Of a stretch of 64,000 bases of DNA, positions 41,795 to 53,067 are shown piece by piece. The notes under the pieces were generated by a model, which was not told the origin of the DNA, did not search any database, and was given only the letters and a program-made list of their open reading frames with translations. The number at the start of each line of letters is the position of its first letter. Within the stretch, counting starts at the first letter, position 1. This stretch comes from Diploptera punctata. Lineage: Eukaryota; Arthropoda; Insecta; Blattodea; Blaberidae. The translations under genes were made by a program, and so were the position numbers. The stretch covers positions 1,508,501 through 1,572,500 of the forward strand of contig JASPKZ010007286.1 in NCBI GenBank assembly GCA_030220185.1. The letters run 5' to 3'.

Positions 41795-42520
41795 ATAAAA
41801 ATGAATGTTCGTTTGTTGGTTTGTTTGTTCGTACTTTATGCGCGGCCATACCGTTGATCCGATTGTGATAGGGCTTTTTGCAAAAGATTCAGGAGATTCC
41901 CGGGATGAACATAGGCTATAAGAGAGTTGTGATACTGAACTCCTACACTCTTAAAAATCGCCATTTGTAGTGGCAAAGTAGCTCTTTGGACGCTTAAATG
42001 GCTTACGCTGCCTAAACCATAACAAATACACAAATTTAATGTATACAGAATTGAATATCTCAAAAAGCTCTACAAAAAAGTCCGCGACAGCATATGTTTA
42101 TCTCTTACGGATAACTCACAATAACAATTTTTGTCTTTGATTGATGCCAAGAAGATCGAGACAAGTACGTAGATTCCTGTGCAAGCATAGAAGCACATGG
42201 CGGGTATTCTTTTACGGACAGTAAAGAATTTTGTCTTTTAGCTCATTTATGCCTAGAAGATCGAGATAAGTTGACTCCCTGGCAACACCGGGTAATCAGC
42301 ACGGAAATCTTAAAATAATTCCGATATACATTTATAATTATTTTTCATTTTACTTATTCAAATAATTATAAGAAGTGAATTAATTTTCGTCTTTCAGCTC
42401 ATTTAATGCCAAGAAGATCGGGATGAGTAAATTCCCGGACAACGCCGGGTAATCAGCACGGGGTATCTAAAAATAATTACGATAAGAATGCTTCCTTTCA
42501 CTTATCTAACTAAACATAAA
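41795..42520 (-). repeat. Tail-type repeat T, interrupted by LINE-A
   Basis: Reverse complement of the T family (GGATCAACGGTATGGCC, CATTTAAGCGTCCAAAG, CTCATTTATGCCTAGAAG, CCCGGTGTTGCCAGGG). The LINE-A at 42525-43455 splits it; it resumes at 43456. Confidence 0.65.
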
Positions 42521-42524
42521 ACAT

Positions 42525-43455
42525 TACTTACTTACTTACTCACTGGCACTATCGAACCCGTAGGTTCATGGCCGCGCGGACATAAGCTCTCCATACATCC
42601 CTATCCTGAGCTAATGCTTTCCAATCATTTCCTGTATAATCTACTTCCCTCAAATCATAGTTAATGTTGTTCTCCCACTTCATTCTTGGTCTACCAACTG
42701 GGCGTTTTCCTTCTGACTTTCCTACAAGAAGTTTCCATGCACGTCTTTCATTCCCATACGCGCAACATGTCCTGCCCATCGCAGTCTACGGGACTTAACT
42801 GTTCTTATTATATCTGGCTTCCTATAAAGACCATGTAGTTCATTGTTATGTAGTCTTCTCCATTCACCTGTCTGTTCATCTCTCTTTGGTCCAAAAATTT
42901 TCCTAAGAACTTTATTCTCAAATACTCGTAATCTCCTTTCCTCCCTTAAAGTAAGAGTCCATGTTTCGCACCCATATAATATAACTGGTAGAATAACAGT
43001 TTTATATATTTTCAGCTTAACGTTTTTTGAAAGGAGTTGGGACATCAAAAGTCTCTGCAATGCATAATAGCATGCATTTCCAGAATTGAGCCTATGTTTA
43101 ATTTCTTTGTGCATCTCATTCTATTTGTGATTATTGTTCCTAGGTATTTGAATTCAGCCAATTCCTCAAAATTTCCCTCATTTGTCATTAGCTGTCCATT
43201 TCCATTATATAATGTATTTCTACGTGTGACCCATATATTAGTTTTATTGATATTTACTTCCAGTCCTAATTTCTTAGTGTTACTCAATAGTGTGTGCGTG
43301 TTGGCCTTTAGTATCTCCTCGCTATCGGCCAGTAGTAACCACATCATCAGCATAAACTAACAGCTTATTAATACCATTCAGTTGTAAGCCTTCCTTATTC
43401 TCTAAAGATTTAATGGCATGCTCTAGTACAAAATTAAATAGTAGAGGAGATAGTG
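42525..43455 (-). mobile_element. LINE-A, longest copy, includes YADD
   Basis: On the - strand from [20 protein letters not shown] and LLVYADDVV (YADD at 43354-43343) through KKLGLEVNINKTN, AEFKYLGTIITN, YGCETWTLTLREERRLRVFE and RLRWAGHVARMG to LRVR and a GTAA tail. QGDxLSPLLF and YADD are conserved RT motifs of non-LTR elements. Frameshifts near 42755, 43110 and 43335 break it. CATTA at both ends may be a short TSD. Confidence 0.9.
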
Positions 43456-43676
43456 CATCTCCTTGCTTCAACATTAGTTTTCGTATTTCAGCTTATTTAT
43501 ATCAAGAAGATCGGGATAAGTAGATTCCCGGGCAACGCCGGGCAATCAGCACGGTGTATCTAAAAAATATAAATTTATAATCATGTTTCCTTTTACTTAT
43601 TCAACTAAACATAAAAATACATTAACTTTCATTTATTTAGGCGAAGCAGCGCGCCCCGGGTATTAGCTAGTATTTT
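43456..43676 (-). repeat. Tail-type repeat T, remainder
   Basis: Continues the T repeat: GGGATAAGTAGATTCCCGGG, CAACGCCGGGCAATCAGCAC, ending GCGCCCCGGGTATTAGCTAG. Confidence 0.65.
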
Positions 43677-43679
43677 ATA

Positions 43680-44185
43680 CACAGAGTGATTCAGAAATAT
43701 GGCTATACGTTTGATCGCATTTTCTGACGAAAATATTATTATTAAAGGAAATATGAGGTTATAATTGGAAAGGGAATCCTTCAAATTACAACAATAGAAC
43801 AAAACAAAACAAATCACTGCTCACATGCAGCTTGGTGGGTTGATTTTTGTGGGCTAGTGTCGAACGCCTCCACAATTCTCTTACCTTGTTTCTGCATCCG
43901 TGCTAATGCGAGGCCTTCCAGGAGGTTTGATTTTCTGCATCCTCCCGTTTCCAGCAGTCGTTTTCTCCACTTCCCCACAGTCGACGGCTGCAATGCACGC
44001 CTTGCGGCCTCACGATAATTATTGTCCTTGCAGCAATTGTAATTTGCTGTTGCATATTCAATGCCATTTTGACTAATGATGTAAGTTACATAGGGACCAA
44101 GGAAGGCCAAAACATCGGTGGAAAGATCAAGACCATCTTCGCTAGGTTTACCGTACAGGCCACATGGCCTAAAACGAATTTGTTC

Positions 44186-44224
<39 letters not shown>

Positions 44225-44366
44225 TAAGTTATACACTGTTTTGTTTTATTCCATTGTTGTAATTTGAATAATTGCCTTTCCAACTGTAATTTCATATTTC
44301 CTGTAATGGTAATATTTTCATCACACAACGCGATCAAACGTATAGCCATATTTATGATTCATCCCG
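43680..44366. mobile_element. mariner-type TIR element with TA target
   Basis: Left end CACAGAGTGATTCAGAAATA and right end reverse complement CGGGATGAATCATAAATATG are inverted repeats extending about 130 bp (ATGGCTATACGTTTGATCGC). TA flanks both sides (43678-43679, 44367-44368). The - strand keeps REAARRALQPSTVGKWRKRL and KSNLLEGLALARMQK, resembling a helix-turn-helix fragment. A GAT microsatellite lies at 44186-44223. Sister at 61659-62235. Confidence 0.7.
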
Positions 44367-44369
44367 TAC

Positions 44370-44854
44370 ATTAATGCGAGTTTGGTTGAACTTGGAGAAT
44401 CGTATTGGAAGTTTTCCTTTTGTAAAAATAGGAGTCCAGAACATGATTTTGATTGTCAGGTAGCGGCGGAGTAAGTGGTGCAGCGTGTACAGCCCTGGAG
44501 ATCTGAAGTAGGTGAGTGAAAGGTTTAGAAAGCTAATGTTTGTTCTTCGCAGCATCCATATTCTTGTTCCAGTGTAAACATATAACAGAGAATTTAGTTC
44601 GTTTTTTAAAATCTGATACAACGACTTGTCCCCGATACGAGAGTGACAGTGTTTCCCAAACTGTGACTTGTCAAGACAGCCGCAATGGCAGAGATCTGAT
44701 CAGGTACGTGATCAATTTGACAAGGACGAAGATGTGCATCGACCTGAATTCACTCCACAGAGATTGTGTAAGTTCCCTGATCTGGAAATTTCATCTGAAT
44801 ACATTACTTCAAAAGACGATGAGAATATTTTTAATGTAATTTATAGTGTCGTGT
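44370..44854. other. unassigned sequence
   Basis: Two overlapping + strand open stretches (44540-44839, 44668-44856) and one on the - strand (44621-44352) show no familiar domain. Confidence 0.35.
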
Positions 44855-45121
44855 AACTAACTAACTAACTTACTCACTGGCACTATCGAACCCGTAGGTT
44901 CATGGTCGCGCGGACATAAGTTCTCCATATATCCCTATCCTGAGCCAATGTTTTCCAATCATCCCCTGTATAATCTACTTCCCTCAAATCATCGTTAATG
45001 TTATTCTCCCACATCATTCTTGGTCTACCAACTGGGCGTTTCCCTCTGGTTTTCCTACAAGAATCTTCCATGCACGTATTTCATTCCCCATGCCACATGC
45101 CCTGCCCATCGCAGTCTACGA
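44855..45121 (-). mobile_element. LINE-A 3' fragment, truncated by a second copy
   Basis: The - strand carries the LRWAG..HVA region to the LRVR end and a GTTAGTTAG tail. It is cut exactly where the tail of the next LINE-A begins, in the CGTAGACTGCGATGG to GAGACTT region. Confidence 0.85.
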
Positions 45122-45850
45122 GACTTACTTACTTACTCACTGGCACTATCGAACCCGTAGGTTCATGGCCGCGCGGACATACGCTCTCCATACATCCCTA
45201 TCCTGAGCTAATGCTTTCCAATCATTCCCTGTATAATCTACTTCCCTCAAATCATAGTTAATGTTATTCTCCCACCTCATTCTTGGTCTACCAACTGGGC
45301 GTTTTCCCTCTGGCTTTCCTACAAGAAGCTTCCATGCAAGTCTTTCATTCCCCATACGTACAACATGTCCTGCCCATCGTAGTCTACGAGACTTAACTGT
45401 TCTTATTATATCTGGCTTCCTATAAAGACCATGCAATTCACTGTTATTCAGTCTTCTCCATTCACCTGTCTGTTCATCTCTCTTTGATCCAAAAATTTTC
45501 CTAAGAGCTTTATTCTCAAATACTCGTAATCTCCTTTCCTCCCTTAAAGTAAGAGTCCATGTTTCGCACCCATATAATATAACTGGTGAAATAATAGTTT
45601 TATATATTTTCAGTTTAACGTTTTTTGAAAGGAGTTGGGAAGTCAAGAGTCTCTGTAATGCATAATAACATGCATTTCCAGAATTGAGCCTATGTTTAAT
45701 TTCCTTGTGTATCTCATTCCTGTTGTGATTATTGTTCCTAGGTATTTGAATTCAGCCACTTCCTCAAAATTTCCCTCATTTGTCATTAGCTGTCCATTTC
45801 CATTATATAATGTATTTTTATATGTGACCATATATTTAGTTTTATAAAGT
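45122..45850 (-). mobile_element. LINE-A 3' copy with long intact frame
   Basis: The - strand has an open frame of 166 codons (45646-45146): TSQLLSKNVKLKIYKTIISP, YGCETWTLTLREERRLRVFE, RLRWAGHVVRMGNERLAWKL, GRPRMRWENNINYDLREV to LRVR. Upstream the AEFKYLG part is frame-shifted. The long open frame suggests a fairly recent insertion. Confidence 0.9.
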
Positions 45851-46027
45851 CGTGTATTTGATTTAAATATCAGTGTTAAAATAGAAATACTACTAATGTA
45901 TAAAATACAGAAAGTAGTTGACCTGCATTTCGCACACAAAGATTAAAGTTGTGAAGTGGAGATGAAGATGTCCATGACAAAAATGTGATGGACCACATTT
46001 ATAATTTTGCAATGTTATACATAATAG

Positions 46028-46355
46028 TCCACCGCTGTGGTCTCGAGGTAGCGTGCTGGCTTGCCATGCAGCGGGCCCGGGTTCGGTACCCGGTCGGGAC
46101 AGTTCTTCTGGGTGAGGTTTTTATCGGGGTTTTCCTCACCTGTAAGACAAATGTCAAGAAAACTTTAAGGCCCAAACGGTCTCCGAAATCATATGGCCAT
46201 CATTATCATCACCATCATCATCCTTCACCGGTGTGGAAAGCAACGGGAAGCTACCACACTTACAATTCCCTAGTATAGCAGTAAAGAATAGCATGAAAAT
46301 GATATGATTGCAGTGAAAGACCTGCTCTCGGGCAGAATTACTATGGATGGATACA
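46028..46355 (+). mobile_element. SINE S2, full length
   Basis: Full S2 from GTCCACCGCTGTGGTCTCG to TACTATGGATGGATACATAA; ATACATAATA occurs at both ends as a likely TSD. Confidence 0.85.
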
Positions 46356-46439
46356 TAATACGAGGATAATAGTTAATTATGGAATAATAATAATATTTTT
46401 AATGTTCATTGTTACCACAATTGAGGTTATGTTATAAAA

Positions 46440-46790
46440 TGTTATAAATAATATAGTAACTTTTATTCTATCCGTCTTCCTCAATTAGAGTTGATTTTTA
46501 ATCAAAAAAACTTGTTAAATTATTAATCATGAAGGCCTTTCAAAACATGTTTCATCTTCGGCACGTTAATTGGTACTGAAAGGGCAATTTCTACATAAAA
46601 AATAAGAAGATAACTGCAATTAGAAATAATCGAAGCGAAAATGGTAATCGAGCAGAATCTTTAGGATCAAACCCACATTCAAAGGGGGAAGATTTTCTCG
46701 ATCTTCAACCATTTTTTTTATAAAATTAATGTCGGCGAATAATTTATACAATGGGTTCAGAGGAAGACGGATAAAATGAAGGATATTATA
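46440..46790. repeat. Decayed Penelope-like foldback
   Basis: Ends TCCGTCTTCCTC and its complement GAGGAAGACGGA, with GAAGGCCTTTCAAAACATG and TTTCATCTTCGGCACG inside, resemble the foldback at 26179-26442 read in reverse. The core is not intact. Confidence 0.35.
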
Positions 46791-46847
46791 ATATTATTCA
46801 TAACATATTATGGAATAATAATTAATTGTGATTTATTATTATTTAAG

Positions 46848-47216
46848 AATAAAGTTCTTAGGAAAATTTTGACAGATGAATGGAGAAGACTTACATAACA
46901 GTGAACTACATGGTCTTTATAGGAAGCCAGATATAATAAGAACAGTTAAGTCTCGTAGACTGCGATGGGCAGGACATGAGGCACGAATGGGGAATGAAAG
47001 ACGTGCATGGAAGCATATTGTAGGAAAACCAGAGGGAAAACGCCCAGTTGGTAGACCAAGATTGAGGTGGGAGAATAACATTAACTATATTTTGAAGGAA
47101 GTAGATTATACAGGTAATGATTGGAAAACATTAGGTCAGGATAGGGATATATGGAGAGCTTATTTCCGCGCAACCATGAACCTACGGTTTCGAGAGTGCC
47201 AGTAAGTTAGTTAGGT
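46848..47216 (+). mobile_element. LINE-A 3' fragment
   Basis: Encodes LHNSELHGLYRKPDIIRTVK, RRLRWAGHEARMGNERRAWK and RLRWENNINYILKEV to the end FRECQ, then GTTAGTTAG. A 20 bp deletion removes the FGPKRDE part. Confidence 0.85.
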
Positions 47217-47217
47217 A

Positions 47218-47330
47218 CATTTAAATCCAGTTGAGAATTTAACAGCCTATTGCTCTTCTTCAATTTATTTGTAATCGTGGTATTCGTTTGAAGAAGGTAC
47301 AAAGTACTGAAACAGCTGTAACGAATTTGT
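47218..47330 (-). mobile_element. Penelope-like C-terminal and core remnant
   Basis: The - strand reads TITNKLKKSNRLLNSQLDLN, the C-terminal end of Penelope family 2. The + strand then has GAAGAAGGTACAAAGTACTG and AAACAGCTGT, the hammerhead-like core region. Confidence 0.6.
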
Positions 47331-47334
47331 ATTT

Positions 47335-47632
47335 TTAAATACACACAAACAGTTGAATAGTATAATGAGAAGTTAGACTTCTGACTGTCTTTTGTTTTGG
47401 TTTCACACATACAAACAGTTGAACAGTATAATGAGAAGTTAGACTTCTGACTGTCTTTTGTTTTTTTGTTCCACATACAAACAGTTGAATAGTATAATGA
47501 GAAGTTAGACTTCTGTCTGTCTTTTGTTTTTTGTTTCACACACAAAACAGTTGAATAGTACAATGAGAAGTTAGACTTCTGACTGTTATTTGTTTTGGTT
47601 TCACACGCAAACAGTTGAATAATATAAAAATC
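47335..47632. repeat. Minisatellite, about 64 bp unit, 4.5 copies
   Basis: Each unit has ACAAACAGTTGAATAGTATA, ATGAGAAGTTAGACTTCTGA and CTGTCTTTTGTTTTGGTTTC. GAAGTTAGACTTC is itself a small palindrome. A single diverged unit appears near 31950-32000. Identity between units is high, so the expansion looks recent. Confidence 0.85.
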
Positions 47633-47635
47633 AAT

Positions 47636-47760
47636 ATCAAAATCGTATAAAACGTTTAACAGTTTTATTTTATTTAATTAATGCGAAAATGGATTTTCAT
47701 CAAGTAAACGCCAAATTAATTGATTACATAATATTTATATGTAAACATTTATTCAATTAC
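47636..47760 (+). mobile_element. Penelope family 2 end
   Basis: AAATCGTATAAAACGTTTAA, TTTTATTTAATTAATGCG and ATGGATTTTCATCAAGTAAA, as in the ends of the foldbacks at 2130-2848 and 56872-57060. Confidence 0.55.
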
Positions 47761-47807
47761 ATCATTTCAACTTCATAGCGTACATTCAAGTATCAATAAA
47801 CATCATC

Positions 47808-48670
47808 ATCATCATCATAGTACATTCACGAATTTAGGCCATTTGTTGACCTGTTTCGGCCTCAAGAGAAACACCATCCAAAAGTCTTTTGAGTGGACGT
47901 CCTGGCCTTCTTCTTCCTGCAGGTTGATATCTTAACATTTGTTTGGGTATCCTGTGATCTTCCATCCGATGAACATGTTGCATCCATCTTGACGTATAAT
48001 CAGAAATTTTGCTTTCTAAAGGTTCCATCTGTAATTCTTCTAAGATGACTTCATTTTTTTTTTTTGTGATCTAGTAGTGTGTATCCTGCAGTCCTCCGAA
48101 GGTATCTCATTTCAGCAGATCTAAGTCTCTGTATATCCTTCTGTTTTAATATCCATACTTCGCTACCATACAAAAGAGTTGGAAGAGCCAGTGTTTTATA
48201 CACTTTTAATCTTGAATGCTTTTGGACTAACTGTGGCTTGAAGATAGAATTTATTAACCCTAAAATTCTTTAAAATTTAGATATTTTTGTATTTACATCC
48301 TTTTCTTCTTCATATGAGATATTGCATCCTAGATATGTAAAATTATTCACCTGCTCCAAAATTTTATTGTCCAATACAATTTTACTTCTGACAGGATCTA
48401 CACCTTGAAATGCCATAATTTTCGTTTTCTCTGTAGATATCGTCAATCTATATCTTCTGTAATTTTGTTAAACCATACAGACCTTTCTGTAGATTATCTT
48501 CTGAATTTGCTATTATTATTTGATCATCTGCAAACAATAGGGTGTTTAATTTTCTATTTTCTGATATTCTTATTGCAAATTTATATTTCTTGTTCCAGCA
48601 ACATATTACTTCATTGATATAAATTGCAAAGGGTGTTGGGGATAGGGGCTTGTCTCACACCACGATTTAT
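47808..48670 (-). mobile_element. LINE family C C-terminal fragment
   Basis: The - strand has YINEVICCWNKKYKFAIRIS-like text, KLGF-type frames, LVQKHSRLKVYKTLALPTLL, YGSEVWILKQKDIQRLRSAE, then MEPLESKISDYTSRWMQHVH, RMEDHRIPKQMLRYQP and GRRRPGRPLKRLLDGV. It runs further 5' than the copy at 33518 but has frameshifts. Confidence 0.7.
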
Positions 48671-48674
48671 AATT

Positions 48675-49135
48675 ATAATTCCTATCAATAAACATAAAAA
48701 CATTTATCAGATAATCAGTGAACAACTGACACATTGTATCGCTGACAATTTTCACCTACTTTCCCTTTAATGTGAAAGGATGTAAACTGTAAACGAAACA
48801 TAATTAAGAGTGGATTTGCCATCGCATCGGTTAACCAACGATGCCACGATCATGCCTGTCATCTACCTGATTTCTTATAGATAATGGCTTAAAGGAATGA
48901 AGGCTGTGGGGGGAATTAAAAACACTCAATTTTCCTGTAAGAATATTAAAAAGAAACTTAATCTAGATGAGAACTGAAGTAATACAAGAAATTTATGACG
49001 TCAGGTTGTTCCACTGAGTTAATTATTTAAGTTTACTGTTTGTCCTCTGCCGTGTAATTGTTCATTTGTTTTTATATTCTGAACACATCATTTTTGCTAT
49101 AAATTATTGAATTTAATTAATTATTACAGATTTGG
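48675..49135. other. unassigned intron sequence
   Basis: Nothing recognised. Confidence 0.35.
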
Positions 49136-49141
49136 ACTTTC

Positions 49142-49148
49142 AGTGCAT

Positions 49149-49183
<35 letters not shown>

Positions 49184-49466
49184 TTATTATTTATTATTAT
49201 TATATACAGTGGTATGGACATGTCAAAAGAATGCCAGAGCAAAGATTGCCTAAAATTGTTTATGGAATGGATCCCAATAGAAAGAAAGAAGAGAGGAAGG
49301 CCGAAGAAAACTTGGATAGAAGGGGTGCAAGCAGCTATGAATATCAGAGGATTGGAGAAAGATCAATGGATGGACAGAAAGGAATGGCGTTTGGTTTCCG
49401 GAAGACGGCGGCAGCTGCCATGATACCGGATGATGACTATGATGATTATTATTATTATTATTATTA

Positions 49467-49540
<74 letters not shown>
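49142..49540 (+). mobile_element. LINE family F C-terminal fragment between TTA microsatellites
   Basis: TTA runs at 49142-49200 and 49444-49540 flank WYGHVKRMPEQRLPKIVYGM, KKRGRPKKTWIEGVQAAMNI and WMDRKEWRLVSGRRRQLP with a one-base frame change in the middle. GHVKRM and GRPKKTW are LINE ORF2 C-terminal motifs; the second TTA run is the tail. Confidence 0.75.
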
Positions 49541-49689
49541 GTCATCACTATTATTATACTGGAGAGATACGTAATGTTGGTATCAGTAAATACAGAACAT
49601 AGAACTTCATAACTGACTCTCTGGTGACATTTTGTGTTTTTTCATTATTTAATAAAAATAGATTTAAGATTCGTTAATATATTTACCTA

Positions 49690-50030
49690 ATGCCTTGTAT
49701 AAAAAGCATAGATTAATTATTCATTGTAGTTTATTACTTTCTTTGTATTTTTTCTTTCTTTACTTTTTATGTATAGTAGATTCGAGCTGTTATTCCTTTC
49801 TTATTCTTTCTATCATTAATTTAATTTTAATTGTATTTAATTTAATTGTATTATTAGACATTATTTTCATTATTATTCAATTTGACAGATAATTGTTTAG
49901 TATGACTATTATTGTATTTTTTTGTATTTATATGTAACATATGTTTGTCCTGGTGAGTGGAAGAGAAGGCCACATGACCTTAACTCCACCAGGCTAAATA
50001 AATATATTCTATTCTATTTCATATTACAAA
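49690..50030 (+). mobile_element. LINE-B 3' UTR fragment
   Basis: The end GTTTGTCCTGGTGAGTGGAA, GAGAAGGCCACATGACC and ACTCCACCAGGCTAAATAAA matches 37807-38655 and the inverted copy at 53792-54590. Coding part missing. Confidence 0.8.
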
Positions 50031-50038
50031 TATCTATA

Positions 50039-50578
50039 GCAGAGACTTTTGATGTCCCAAATCCTTTCAAAAAACGTTAAGCTGAAGATATATAAAACTA
50101 TTATTCTACCAGTTATATTATATGGGTGCGAAACATGGACTCTTACTTTAAGGGAGGAAAGGAGATTACGAGTATTTGAGAATAAAGTTCTTAGGAAAAT
50201 TTTTGGACCAAAGAGAGATGAACAGACAGGTGAATGGAGAAGACTTCATAACAATTAACTACATGGTCTTTATAGGAAGCCAGATATAATAAGAACAGTT
50301 AAGTCTCGTAGACTGCGATGGGCAGGACATGTTGCGCATATGGGGAATGAAAGACGTGCATGGAAGCTTCTTGTAGGAAAGCCAGAGGGAAAACGCCCAG
50401 TTGGTAGACCAAGAATGAGGTGGGAGAGAACAACATTAACTATGATTTAAGGGAAGTAGATTATACAGGGAATGATTGGAAAGCATTGGCTCAGGATAGG
50501 GATGTATGGAGAGCTTATGTCCGCGCGGCCATGAACCTTCGGGTTCGATAGTGCCAGTGAGTAAGTAAGTAAGTAAGT
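50039..50578 (+). mobile_element. LINE-A 3' copy
   Basis: From SQILSKNVKLKIYKTIILPV through YGCETWTLTLREERRLRVFE, WAGHVAHMGNERRAWKLLVG to LRVR and a GTAA tail. A stop after LHNN and a 2 bp insertion near 50428 break the frame. Confidence 0.9.
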
Positions 50579-50584
50579 ATTTAT

Positions 50585-51000
50585 TTAGGCCTGGTTTCTG
50601 GAAACATCGGTCTTAAAAGAGGTTTGTTGATTAATCTATGTGGTTTTTAATACAAATTATACTGCATTAAGATATATTTTTAGCTTTTTATAAACCTAGC
50701 AGCTTCACTTACGGGAGTTTGTCACTCATAAGATCAAATCTGAGCGTGTGCATTATCTGTAATTAGCAATAAAAAAGTTAGGTGTGTCGCAGTTCCGGTT
50801 GCTAGGCGCTGAACTGAATCAGTATTTCACGCAAACGTAGCGGATCACGGCTTCTAAGATTGTCCTCATAAACACATGACGTTCATTTACACCAGTCATT
50901 CCCAAAGTTGTCTATATCGACCCCCAGGTATCGACTCTGACCTGCAAGAGGTTCATATCAACGAAAACAAAAGTGAGTGATACAGCGTCAACTTCAATAA
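50585..51000. other. unassigned intron sequence
   Basis: No repeat or reading frame recognised. Confidence 0.35.
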
Positions 51001-51005
51001 CTCAT

Positions 51006-51755
51006 TTGTTCACTATTTAACTCATGCCCCAAATGGGACTCAATGGCCAATCACATTTCAATGATTTTTGTTTTACAACCAATCAGAGTCGTGTTTCACG
51101 AAATATTTATCAGTGTTATAATTACCATATTAAACAAGGCTCCTCCTTTTTTAATATTCTGAACAGGTCTGACCATTATTTTGCAGTGACTGAGCCTGTG
51201 AGAAATACGGCTACCAGATTGTATATATAGTGCATGAATGTCAACACATGCCGCATGTGGGAGTTAATATAAAAATATTTGTAGCAATTGATTATACCAC
51301 CAAAAAAAGAAACCACTGTTTGCACTTTCTTAAATGTATTTTTTCCCAGGTAACAATCCAGAAAAATATAATTGTCATATTTACATCATAGGACATCAGA
51401 AATAAATTAATATATCGTTTGATGTGTTTCATTTTTTCTCCACTAGAGAGCATTCTTATAATATTGCGTTTCTTTGGCAATAAATAGTATGATCTGGTTG
51501 CAGTGATAAAGAAAAGAAGCAGGTGAAGCATACTTATCGCTTCTCATTTGTTTTCAAACATCGCCGTTTACATTAAATATATAAATATTTTTAAATAACT
51601 ATAGTTAAATAATGATTTGTGAGTAAACAGCTTAATTTTATTCGTTAAATAGTCCTAACAAATGCCACGAGTGATTTCCAATTCACGACTCACGAAGTGA
51701 GGAGTGAATTTATCTAGAGAATTTGGAAATCACTCGTGGCATTACTTATGATAAA
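51006..51755 (+). repeat. AT-rich dispersed repeat R, complete copy
   Basis: Starts CACTATTTAACTCATGCCCC and ends in the hairpin 51660-51745 (AATGCCACGAGTGATTTCC and GGAAATCACTCGTGGCATT around GACTCACGAAGTGAGGAG). This copy shows the family's outer structure best. Confidence 0.7.
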
Positions 51756-52000
51756 TTTGTAAAAAAAGTCTGTTTTAGAAAGGCAAGGGGTGTAACCCAA
51801 AATATAAAAAATGGCACGTGGCCTCGAGACACAAAAGTTTGGGGTCTCTGATACCTTATATTGCTTTCATATGCTTAAGCAATCTTTGACATTACCAGTA
51901 AGTTACGATTGTAATACGGTTTCATCAGTGATTTAGTTTTGGGGAGAAAAATAATAATAAAGAAGAGAACTTGCCTTTATAGATGATATCTACCAACTTT
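51756..52000. other. unassigned intron sequence
   Basis: Nothing recognised. Confidence 0.35.
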
Positions 52001-52005
52001 CCATT

Positions 52006-52007
52006 CA

Positions 52008-52077
<70 letters not shown>

Positions 52078-52805
52078 TAAACGAGTTTCACAATTTAAAT
52101 ATCTTGGTGAAATAATTCAGGAAAATGGAATTGAAACTAAAGCCAATAAAAGTAGATGTCAAAAAATGGAAACAGGATTTCGGCTTACTCACAACACTTA
52201 AAATAAAAAATGCATATCTTTACATACAAAATTACGACACTATAACACTGTAATTAAACCAGAGTGCCTTTATGAAGCAGAAACATTAATTTTGAACAGA
52301 AAAAATATATCGAAAATATAGTGAAAAAAGAATGCAAAGTTATAACAAAAGTTTTAGGTCCACAAGTCATAGGTGAAGCATTTAGACTCAGAAGTAAAAG
52401 GAAATAAAAATATATACAGACATTCATAGTGATATTAGAAAACGAAGGTTAACAGTATATGGCCATATTAAACGAATGAGCTCAATAGGCTTACAAAACA
52501 GATAATGGAATTCTTCGAAAACAGAAGTAAAGCTCCAGTGGATACTATGAAGTGGATTGATGAAGTCAAAAAGGACTTAAAATTGGCAGGAATTACTAAA
52601 GAAGATATCCCAAACAGAGATATATTTAGAATTAAGGTGAATAAGTGGCAAGTTGACCAAGAGGACAAACCGAAGAAAAAAACTGGAACAACTTGGACAG
52701 ATGATAGAAAACAAGCTCATAGCGAAAGAATGAAAGAAATTTGGGCTCAAAAGAATCGCCTCTAAGTACTTTGCGTAGTCCCACATGGGCTCATCCGCAA
52801 TAAAA
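52006..52805 (+). mobile_element. LINE fragment (family I) preceded by a TAA microsatellite
   Basis: TAA array 52006-52077, then frames reading FKYLGEIIQENGIETKANKS, VKKECKVITKVLGPQ, FENRSKAPVDTMKWIDEVKK, WTDDRKQAHSERMKEIWAQK and NRL, stop. KYLGEII and the HSERMKEIW ending are LINE ORF2-like. Several frameshifts. Confidence 0.65.
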
Positions 52806-52819
52806 AAATGAAATAAATA

Positions 52820-52877
52820 ATAATAATATCAATAATAATAATAATAATAATATAATATAATAATAATAATAATAATA

Positions 52878-52940
<63 letters not shown>

Positions 52941-52945
52941 TTATT
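52820..52945. repeat. (TAA)n followed by (TTA)n microsatellite palindrome
   Basis: About 50 bases of TAA units turn into about 70 bases of TTA units at 52879, so the whole forms a long inverted repeat. Confidence 0.9.
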
Positions 52946-53067
52946 TTGTCTAATGACACCAGGTTGTCTTTTATGACATTTCTGGCTTTCTTCCCTGGCA
53001 TTGGCAGAATTGTAATTATTTCTTAGGTTGCGGTACCTGGAAGGCGAAGTTATGTTACCACAATGAT

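Noticed and set aside
42843..43067. Recurrent open frame reading LLHSPVCSSLFGPKIF, also at 18560, 28012, 55583 and elsewhere
   Set aside because: It is the antisense of LINE-A's GPKRDEQTGEW region, repeated wherever LINE-A is present.
44040..44236. Open frames with runs of His, Ile, Tyr, Leu or Lys
   Set aside because: They are translated microsatellites (GAT, TAA, TTA, AAG), as at 23240, 39671, 52829, 56326 and 57446.
45146..45646. 166-codon open frame as a host gene
   Set aside because: It is the C-terminal part of LINE-A ORF2 (YGCETWT, GHVVRM, GRPRMRW) in a 5'-truncated insertion with the shared tail.
47335..47632. Regular direct repeats resembling a CRISPR array
   Set aside because: The whole unit including the would-be spacer repeats, and the context is animal DNA; it is a minisatellite.
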